Assembly (NCBI GenBank): GCA_041744735.1
Contig: JBGTKH010000128.1
Span: forward strand, 1 to 20,921
Reading direction: 5' to 3'
DNA length: 20,921 nucleotides
From: JBGTKH01 sp041744735
Lineage (GTDB): Bacteria; Planctomycetota; Planctomycetia; Pirellulales; Pirellulaceae
A program made the position numbers and the translations under genes. Of this stretch, positions 14,840-20,921 are shown one piece after another. Within the stretch, counting starts at the first letter, position 1, and each line of letters starts with the position of its first letter. Below the pieces are notes generated by a model. It saw only the letters and a program-made list of their open reading frames with translations. It ran no database searches and was not told where the DNA came from.

Positions 14840-14936
14840 ATTTGGAGTGCGGCGATTTATCGCCGCTTTAGGAGTTTTTGGATTATGTTTCCGAAATCCA
14901 AAGTGAAAAGCGGTGTTAAATCGCCGCGCTCCAAAT
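14840..14936. repeat. REP/MITE-like inverted repeat between the TVP38-type gene and pyrF
   Basis: The 30-base arm at 14840-14869 pairs with 14907-14936 with three mismatches by hand count. Each arm carries GCGGCGATTTA, and the left arm is itself a near-perfect hairpin (GCGGCGA-TTTA-TCGCCGC). The element fills the gap between the two genes: its right arm ends 5 bases before the pyrF stop and the left arm starts 3 bases past the alternative GTG of the TVP38-type frame. It could act as a transcription attenuator for the pyrF transcript. Confidence 0.75.
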
Positions 14937-14941
14937 CCAAG

Positions 14942-15865
14942 CTAGAGCTTCGCTGCAGGCGTTTCGGCGCGCAGTTGCGCGATCATGTCGAACGTGGCGG
15001 CTTCGACCGCCTGTTGCCAACGGGCTTCGCCGAATTGGTCTTTATATTCCTTTCGCGAATGAGCGAAGATGATGCCGCGCGAGTTGTTGATGATCGCACC
15101 CAGACCACGCGCGTCGAAGGTTGCCGCCACGTCGCACGCGGCGCCGCCCTGCGCGCCGAAACCCGGCACCAAGAACCAAGTGTGAGGCATTGCGGCACGT
15201 AGCTCCGCCAACTGCTCAGGATACGTTGCGCCGGCGACGGCGCCGACCACGCCGTAGCCGCACGTGCCTACCGTGTTCGCTGCCAGTTGCTCGACATGTT
15301 CGGCCACGTGCCGGTACAGCGGCCGCTGGTCCGCGACCAGATCCTGAAATCGCGCCCCGCCAGGATTAGAGGTCTTTACAAGCACAAACAATCCGGCGCC
15401 GCGCTCGGTGGCCGTTTCGACAAATGGCGATAGACTATCGTCGCCCAGATACGGGCTTACTGTCAGCGCGTCCGCGCCCCACGCGCTGGCTGGCGGCGCT
15501 CCCAGATATGCCCGTGCATACGCCGTGGCTGTTGTGCCGATGTCGTTGCGCTTGCCGTCGAGAATGACCAATAGTCCCTTTTCACGTGCGTAGACAATCA
15601 CCGCGGCCAGAGCCGCCATGCCGGCAGGACCCACTTCCTCAAAGAAGGCCGCCTGCGGTTTGACGGCCGCCACCAGCGGCGCCACAACGTCGATCACCTC
15701 GCAACAGAATCGGCGATAACAGTCGGCCACGGCCGTCCAATCTCGTTGATCCGCATCGCCGCGCACCGCGGCTGGCAAACTCTCGTATCGCGGATCGAGG
15801 CCCACCAGCACCGGATTTCGACACCGGACGACGGCCGCAGCAAGCTGATCGGCAAAGTGACTCAT
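14942..15865 (-). CDS. pyrF: Orotidine 5'-phosphate decarboxylase, type 2
   Basis: This 307-residue cytoplasmic enzyme of UMP synthesis decarboxylates OMP to UMP. The larger size and sequence fit the type 2 (mycobacterial-like) form. Motifs are VGLDPRYESLP (21-31), VKPQAAFFEEVGPAGM (68-83), the catalytic LVILDGKRNDIGTTATAYA (99-117; D103, K105, D108), LTVSPYLGDDSL, VLVKTSNPGGARFQDL, and the phosphate-binding LVPGFGAQGG. The ATG at 15865 follows AAGGAGGG with 10 bases between. A TACAAT hexamer at 15915-15910 is a possible -10, but no good -35 precedes it. A small mobile element (15943-16053) lies just upstream. No other pyrimidine gene is nearby. Confidence 0.95.
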   Translation of the reverse strand: MSHFADQLAAAVVRCRNPVLVGLDPRYESLPAAVRGDADQRDWTAVADCYRRFCCEVIDVVAPLVAAVKPQAAFFEEVGPAGMAALAAVIVYAREKGLLVILDGKRNDIGTTATAYARAYLGAPPASAWGADALTVSPYLGDDSLSPFVETATERGAGLFVLVKTSNPGGARFQDLVADQRPLYRHVAEHVEQLAANTVGTCGYGVVGAVAGATYPEQLAELRAAMPHTWFLVPGFGAQGGAACDVAATFDARGLGAIINNSRGIIFAHSRKEYKDQFGEARWQQAVEAATFDMIAQLRAETPAAKL

Positions 15866-15942
15866 CGCAGATGTTCCCTCCTTGCTTTCGCATCCAATGC
15901 CAGATCCACATTGTAGCCGTACAAACTATTCCGCCGACAGGA

Positions 15943-16053
15943 GGTAGTGATACCGTTTGTAGGTCGGACGCCCTCGTCCGACAGCGAATCCGCGTGAAAC
16001 ATAGGACGGACGAGGGCGTCCGTCCTACGAATTCGTCAAATGGTATCACTACC
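15943..16053. mobile_element. 111-bp MITE with 8-bp target-site duplication
   Basis: The ends are GGTAGTGATACCGTTTG (15943-15959) and its inverse CAAATGGTATCACTACC (16037-16053), 16 of 17 bases matching. An inner inverted pair, GTAGGTCGGACGCCCTCGTC (15961-ish) against 16003-16026, adds a strong hairpin. CGACAGGA flanks both sides exactly (15935-15942 and 16054-16061), a direct duplication of the target. It has no ORF and must move by a transposase encoded elsewhere. Its right end supplies the last codons and stop of the CHAT gene. Removing one duplication and the element restores a frame ending SVLSAE-stop. Confidence 0.88.
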
Positions 16054-19000
16054 CGACAGGACGCTCCGCAGGAAAGCGCGCGTCTCCGCTTGTTCGAACA
16101 GGTTGGTGTGATGCACGCCGCGGATACGTTTGAGCTGAATGCCGGGTGGGCTAAGCACTTGGTCGTCGGGGTTAAAGAGCAACAACTGACTGGCTGGAAT
16201 CGGCTTGTTCAGTTTGTTCAGCGATAACTCCTTCTGATCGATGGCCCAGACGCTCGCCGTATCAACGACCAAGTCGTTTGCGTGTGGGAAGAAGGCATCG
16301 ACCGCGGTGTCAAAGGTTTTGTCGGCCAGACTCTTCAGGTTGAATTCCTCATGGGGTTCATAGTTCGCAGCAACTGCGGCATAGGACACGTCAGCGGGAA
16401 AAGCACCTTTGGCTTGCAAGCGCGCTAGAAAATCGTTGGGTCCCAGCATCATCGGGTTCTGGGCCAGCAGACCAGGGATCTCTTTTTCCCCCTGCCGCAC
16501 GATCAATTGCACGAGCATGCCGCTGAGCGCACCGTACAAACCCAGCGGATCGGAGTGGACAAAGTTGACCAAGAGATCGGCCGCACGGCCCCAGTTTTTC
16601 GGATTCGCCAAATTCGTTCCGGCGTTGGGCGTGCCCACAAACACCACGCGGCGTACCGCGTCCCCGTGGCCCAACAATTCGACAAACGCCCGCGCCACGA
16701 GCCCGCCGCGGCTGTGCGTGATCACATCCAATTTGTGGCCGCGGTGCAATTCAGGGTCGAGCAAGTCCCACAACATTTGGGCGTTCTGTTCAGGCGTTTT
16801 CGAGAGCGTCCAATGATCAAATGCGATAACAGCTCGATAGCGACTGCGCGCCCAATCGAGAAACTCTTCGCCCAATGAACCGGTCGGTTTGGCCGCTTTG
16901 CCAAACGTCCCATGCACGATCAGCAGCACGCGATCTTGTTGCCCACCGCTCAACGGTTCGTCCAGCCAATCCCCCTTCGACTTTGGAAGCGGTTCGAGTT
17001 TCGGCCCCGGCAGAATCCGCACCAGCCGTTCAGTGGCGACCTGTTCTACGTCGTATTGTTCTACCAAGCGTGCGATCAGCGACTTATCTTCGGAACCTAC
17101 GACGCGGCCCACAACCCAACGCCCGACAACTACGACGTAGTTCCCCAAGCCGCGTTGCATGCCCAGCGCCCCGCGCACCTTGTCCTGCTGAGCGGCTTCG
17201 GCCAAATTAGAATCGGGAAGCGGACGCGACAAGCCCGTGACTGGATCGATAATTCGCCACGAACGTACGCCGTTGATTTCTACCAACTCAACCACGGGAA
17301 GATTTGAGACCATGGCGCCGCGTGCCGTGTCGTAGTTGGCAGGCTGCAAACCTGGACCAGTGATCTCTCGCAGCGTCTTGCCCGCCGACGCTTGCGTGAC
17401 GTGCCGGACCGGCGATTTGAGTTTCGTTTTGCGAGGCTCAGCCAGAACGGCCAACTCCTGATCTTCCGGCGGCCTCGATACGCCGGAGTCCGGCGACCAT
17501 AAAGACTTCAGCAATTGCGGCGTCGGATCGCCAAAAAGCACGAAGCTGGCCCAACTGAGCGCCACGTTGGCGGCCAGCGGTTGCAATTGCGGCGATTCTT
17601 CAACCGGGAACAAGTCTTGCTTGACTCTTTCCTTGGCTTGCCGCAAAGACTCCCCGAGGCTCAAGCGATCCATCACTAATCCGCGATAGAAATCCAACGC
17701 CATCTGGGCCGCGACAAGATCGTTGACCGGCCAGAGTGGCGCGATGTAGGCCGACACGCCTTGATTGATAAAGGCCGTCGCCAGCCCGAACACGTCGCCT
17801 TGATAAACTTTCGACGAAGTACCCGAGTCCATGCCGGCCTCGCAGGCGTTGGCATACACGAGCCAGGGAGGCGAGTCGCACCAGGCCAGCGTGTTGCGGA
17901 TTTCGCGGGCCCGCAGCAACCCGTCGCTTAACAGCCAAGCGCTGCTTTCCGGATCTTCTTCGTTAAACACCGCGTGGCCGGCGTAATGAATGATGTCGAA
18001 CGTGCCCCGACGCAGCAAACGGCGAAAACCGCTGGCTGTCAGCACCTCGCCGATTAACGGAGTAACGTTGATTTGGATCAGGCCCGCCAATTCGCCCTGG
18101 GCCAATTCGTGAAACTGATCGACGACTCGCTGTGCTTCGTAGCGGGCGCCGGACAATTGCGGAGCGTACAAGTTCGTTTGCCGCTTGAATTCGTCGGTAA
18201 ACAGCGGGTCGCCAATCACGAGCACATCGATCGTGCCCGGTTCGCGCTTCCCCGCGCGACGCGCAATTTGTTGCTGCATGAACACCTGGCGGCCGACGGC
18301 AAAACGCTCGCCCAACGCACCAAACCTGTCGAACATCAATTCCCACGGGTAACGCATCAGCGTGCTGGGAATCTGCAATCGCAAGGGCGGTACCGCTTTC
18401 GTCTCGTCAAGCAACAATTGACGTTCGTCATTCAGGCACTGGGCCAGCGATTGAATTACGTCCTCTCCCAGAATTCTGCCCGGACCTTCCAATTCATTGC
18501 GCGCGTCTTGCAGCGGTTCGGTGCTGTTGAGCAGCCGCTTGAGTTCCGCCAGCGCCGAATCAATGGTGGTCTGATAGACGTTACTTTCCTGCTGCGGGAT
18601 GGTGGCACCGCCAGAGGATGATTCGAGCCGCAGCCGGTAAGTTCGCCGGCCGGTTTCCTCATCGCACTCGTTGACCGGCTCCGGGTCCAAGGTCAGCGAC
18701 AGCGCTTTGTCGCCTGCCAGCGCAAGGAAATGCCCTTTCAGGTCTGAAATTACGGAGCTCGGGCTGATCAGCCACTTGAGCAACACCTCACGCGCCGGCC
18801 CGGTGGCTTCGGTTAGCCAGGTGTTGATCAGCCGCCAAAGCGTGTGCGGCTTTTCGGTGATCATCTGAAAGGCGCCCAAGAGCGCGGGCCAATGCACATC
18901 CTGGCAGAAGTCCAATCGCCGATAATTTGAGTCACTGGAATTGAAGCTCTGCCCCGAGTCCTGCGTGCTCTCGGAAGCGGTCCACGCGGGAAGCAAAATG

Positions 19001-20313
19001 GACAGCCCTTGTCCGCGGGCGTGGCTGGCGCAAACCAGCAACGGTGGCGGTTCAAGGGATTCCGGCTGCGCATCCGCATCCACTTGTCGCCGCGATTTCG
19101 TCGCAAGTTGAGCGGGCGACTTTCGTTTGACTGGTGGCCGGAAAATTCGACGAGCCTCATTCAACAGCCGGCATAAATTCTCGATGCGCGCCTGTTGACC
19201 GTGTGCGGCCGGCACATCTTTCTCATCGCGGAGCGCTTGCCGCGTACGTGCGAGAAGATCGAGCAAGTCCACGGCCGGCAATGAATCCTTGTCGTCGGCA
19301 TGATTCTGACTAGCCCGATCTTTTTTGGATTCGCCCGGTATATCGGGGCTGACCCATTTCAGTTTGTTGCCAGCAAAAACCTGTTGCAACGCGTGCAGCA
19401 CGTGCCAATCGCCCAAACCTTGCATCAACGCCAAGGCCAAGACGTCCAAAGCCCGGGCCGTGGTCTCCATGGCTTTCAATCGCAAGGCGACCATGCGCGG
19501 TTCCATGTTCGCCTTGGTAAACTCTTCCGTCACCTCGTCCACGATCAGTTCTCCCAACTCTTCCGCGCTGCCGTTCCCGTCGAATTGTTTTTTCCATTCG
19601 ATTAAAATTCTGTCATAAGGCCAGCCCGTGTCGGGCAGCGGACTCTGCGAGGCGACAAACACTTCCGCGTGATCGCGTAGCTGATAGGCAATCTCGAAGA
19701 ACGCCGCGACACCCAAATCTAACGCCAATAGATCGATCGGCCTCTTGCGCTGCTGAGCGACCGCGGCCAAGATGTCCCGCAGTTGATAGGCCTCCAGCGC
19801 GCTGCGATTTGTCTGATCGTGACACATTGAAAAAAGGCGTCGTTCAGTGAACTCTCGCCGCTTCTTCTCATCCTGCCGCAAATGTTCCGGCATTAAAATG
19901 CTGCGAACATATCGCGGGTGCAGACCCAGGCCGGAGATGATCACCGCCACGTGATCCGACGGTGCCCGCTTGATGCCCCACAGGAGAAAATCGATGGCCG
20001 ACTGCGGATCGCCCGTGTCGACGCGCACGTTCTGCTCGCCGAATTCGTTCTTCAGCGGCTGCGAGACCCGGCCTTCAGGCAGCACGTACCGGCCGGCGCC
20101 TTCGCGGCGGTCGCGCTGCACGATCACGTGTGTCTGCGCTGAACTGCCGACTTTGCACAGCTCATTAAAATCCGAACCGATGTGGGCGTCGAGAATATCG
20201 TTGTCGCCGCACATGTAAACCAAGAACGTCCAGTCCTTGTGGACCGGTAAAGAGTCGCCGGCGGATGAACTGCCGTCAGCTTGTGGCTTGGAACGAGTTG
20301 CTTTACGTGCCAT
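16036..20313 (-). CDS. Pseudo-clostripain, CHAT protease and alpha/beta-hydrolase fusion protein
   Basis: This protein has 1425 residues and no signal peptide. Residues 26-300 match the clostripain (C11) fold (DWTFLVYMCGDNDILDAHIG, QTHVIVQRDRREG, GDPQSAIDFLLWGIKRAPSD, FFEIAYQLRDHAEVFVASQS, GWPYDRILIEW), but the catalytic His of the NHG motif is replaced (IISGLGL, G128) and the catalytic Cys of DAC is Gly (LALDLGV, G201). Residues about 330-640 are an uncharacterised, mostly helical linker. Residues about 645-935 form a CHAT domain with the dyad H780 (IIHYAGHAVF) and C824 (YANACEAG) and the end SWASFVLFGDP. Residues about 1128-1418 form an alpha/beta hydrolase: HGTFG, S1201 in THSRGG, D1347 in PHANDLVV and H1402 in HHTNLF. 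It probably acts in the cytoplasm as a protease that processes partners, with a lipase-like tail. A conflict or cell-death role is inference. The stop codon is supplied by an inserted MITE. Confidence 0.9.
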   Translation of the reverse strand: MARKATRSKPQADGSSSAGDSLPVHKDWTFLVYMCGDNDILDAHIGSDFNELCKVGSSAQTHVIVQRDRREGAGRYVLPEGRVSQPLKNEFGEQNVRVDTGDPQSAIDFLLWGIKRAPSDHVAVIISGLGLHPRYVRSILMPEHLRQDEKKRREFTERRLFSMCHDQTNRSALEAYQLRDILAAVAQQRKRPIDLLALDLGVAAFFEIAYQLRDHAEVFVASQSPLPDTGWPYDRILIEWKKQFDGNGSAEELGELIVDEVTEEFTKANMEPRMVALRLKAMETTARALDVLALALMQGLGDWHVLHALQQVFAGNKLKWVSPDIPGESKKDRASQNHADDKDSLPAVDLLDLLARTRQALRDEKDVPAAHGQQARIENLCRLLNEARRIFRPPVKRKSPAQLATKSRRQVDADAQPESLEPPPLLVCASHARGQGLSILLPAWTASESTQDSGQSFNSSDSNYRRLDFCQDVHWPALLGAFQMITEKPHTLWRLINTWLTEATGPAREVLLKWLISPSSVISDLKGHFLALAGDKALSLTLDPEPVNECDEETGRRTYRLRLESSSGGATIPQQESNVYQTTIDSALAELKRLLNSTEPLQDARNELEGPGRILGEDVIQSLAQCLNDERQLLLDETKAVPPLRLQIPSTLMRYPWELMFDRFGALGERFAVGRQVFMQQQIARRAGKREPGTIDVLVIGDPLFTDEFKRQTNLYAPQLSGARYEAQRVVDQFHELAQGELAGLIQINVTPLIGEVLTASGFRRLLRRGTFDIIHYAGHAVFNEEDPESSAWLLSDGLLRAREIRNTLAWCDSPPWLVYANACEAGMDSGTSSKVYQGDVFGLATAFINQGVSAYIAPLWPVNDLVAAQMALDFYRGLVMDRLSLGESLRQAKERVKQDLFPVEESPQLQPLAANVALSWASFVLFGDPTPQLLKSLWSPDSGVSRPPEDQELAVLAEPRKTKLKSPVRHVTQASAGKTLREITGPGLQPANYDTARGAMVSNLPVVELVEINGVRSWRIIDPVTGLSRPLPDSNLAEAAQQDKVRGALGMQRGLGNYVVVVGRWVVGRVVGSEDKSLIARLVEQYDVEQVATERLVRILPGPKLEPLPKSKGDWLDEPLSGGQQDRVLLIVHGTFGKAAKPTGSLGEEFLDWARSRYRAVIAFDHWTLSKTPEQNAQMLWDLLDPELHRGHKLDVITHSRGGLVARAFVELLGHGDAVRRVVFVGTPNAGTNLANPKNWGRAADLLVNFVHSDPLGLYGALSGMLVQLIVRQGEKEIPGLLAQNPMMLGPNDFLARLQAKGAFPADVSYAAVAANYEPHEEFNLKSLADKTFDTAVDAFFPHANDLVVDTASVWAIDQKELSLNKLNKPIPASQLLLFNPDDQVLSPPGIQLKRIRGVHHTNLFEQAETRAFLRSVLSGSDTI

Positions 20314-20524
20314 GTCGTCGTCTCAATTGCAGCGCCATCGTTGCCTGCGCCACAGTAGGCCAGACACTCCATCGCCAGAGCGTGTCTTAGATCGCGTCGC
20401 GACGCAGTGGTTGATATGGTGTCAAGAGTCTGGAGTTAAGTATAAGCCAAAGCATCAGGCATGCCAGAAAATCGTCACACCCTGCCCATTCGCCGCCGTT
20501 CGACGCTCAAAACGTGAGCCGAAC

Positions 20525-20660
20525 GCGCAAGTTTTGAAGTTGCGCTAGCATCAATTTGTAGCCGAATTCGCCAGAATTTGGTTTTCGAGTTCAACACAAG
20601 ACCGTCCAAATTCTGGCGAATTCGGCTACCATCAATTGAAACGCGCAACTTCAAAATGCG
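20525..20660. repeat. Long inverted repeat with arms of about 57 bp
   Basis: The arm at 20525-20581 pairs with 20605-20660 around a 23-base loop. The inner part (TAGCCGAATTCGCCAGAATT, 20560-20579) is a near-perfect match and the outer part (GCGCAAGTTTTGAAGTTGCG) has small gaps. The inner part also matches the tandem duplication at 6103-6146. No ORF spans it. It is a dispersed, non-coding palindromic element. Confidence 0.8.
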
Positions 20661-20743
20661 CAAGCGTCGGGTGTTCCAAAACGTGCGTCGGGCGTCGAGT
20701 GTTCGGGCGTCGGGCTGGATACGCGGGCGAACCAAAGCCCGCG

Positions 20744-20871
20744 GCTAGCGGCTTGTTGACTTAGTAACCCGAAGCGTAAGCGAGGGCGTCCGTTCCTCCC
20801 TCGCTTACGCTTCGGGTTATGATTTACGCCATACGTCGCTTCGACGCCGACTAAATTATCAAGCCGCTAGC
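20744..20871. repeat. Nested inverted repeat with a perfect 22-bp inner hairpin
   Basis: The outer arms GCTAGCGGCTTG (20744-20755) and CAAGCCGCTAGC (20860-20871) are perfect, and extended to 22 bases they match at 19. Inside, 20765-20786 and 20798-20819 are perfect 22-bp inverted arms (AACCCGAAGCGTAAGCGAGG core) with an 11-base loop. There is no coding capacity. The GCTAG-type ends resemble those of the element at 12721-12855. Confidence 0.8.
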
Positions 20872-20921
20872 GCCGTCGGCACACACGTTGCGCACGGTTC
20901 GTCTTCAGTTAATACCTAATA

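Larger units (their letters stand above)
20314..20921. other. Gene-free right end, filled with inverted repeats
   Basis: The 608 bases after (upstream of) the CHAT gene start contain no convincing gene on either strand. They hold two nested inverted repeats (20525-20660 and 20744-20871) and a short stretch near 20662-20715 in which GCGTCGGG(C/T)GT recurs three times. The promoter of the CHAT gene should lie in 20314-20500; I see a TTGACA on the minus strand (20429-20424) but no matching -10. Confidence 0.65.

Noticed and set aside
18073..18621. Plus-strand open frame of 182 codons inside the CHAT gene
   Set aside because: It is antisense to the CHAT-linker coding sequence, has no ribosome binding site or domain, and is one of several long shadow frames expected in GC-rich coding DNA.

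Overview
The window looks like a chromosomal piece of a planctomycete, probably near the Pirellulales. The grounds are an LEPR-XLL-type N-terminal motif on a large Calx-beta protein, planctomycete-style leucine-rich-repeat (LRR) proteins, a small HTH/AT-hook-like protein, long multidomain proteins, and many short interspersed inverted repeats between genes. No database search was possible, so the taxonomy is inference.

Left part (1-6024, all minus strand): a tightly packed, probably co-transcribed block that alternates surface-protein pieces with LRR proteins. In transcription order it holds a four-domain Calx-beta protein (6024-4162); a membrane-anchored HEAT/LRR protein overlapping it by 17 bases (4178-2274); a 35-codon broken piece of a PKD/Ig-like domain (2269-2162); an unrecognised ORF (2144-1560); a small exported LRR protein (1546-845) whose ribosome binding site overlaps the previous stop codon; and a partial ORF (848-<1) that starts at a Gly-Ser repeat and carries an intact version of the broken domain. 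It looks like a surface-protein gene rearranged by insertion of cassettes.

Centre (6025-13180): a 600-base divergent regulatory region with tandem duplications and a cluster of TGGGAA/TTCCCA half-sites precedes a STAS-AAA+-Fis sigma-54 activator (6631-8535). Then come a secreted protein of unknown function on the minus strand (9471-8620), panB (9631-10428), a YyaL-type thioredoxin-domain protein (10496-12619) and a small HTH/AT-hook-like protein on the minus strand (13180-12851).

Right part (13181-20921): ndk behind a good sigma-70-type promoter (13533-13997), a convergent TVP38/DedA-type membrane protein (14767-14006), pyrF (15865-14942), and a 1425-residue protein (20313-16036). That protein joins a catalytically dead clostripain-like (C11) domain, an intact CHAT caspase-like protease domain and an alpha/beta-hydrolase (lipase-like) domain. 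It is the most striking gene here and a candidate conflict or cell-death effector.

Repeats are a second theme. A 111-bp MITE with an 8-bp target duplication sits at the 3' end of the CHAT gene and supplies its stop codon. Two other genes also end inside or against the arm of an inverted repeat. The last 600 bases contain only nested inverted repeats. I saw no tRNA, rRNA, CRISPR array or transposase gene.
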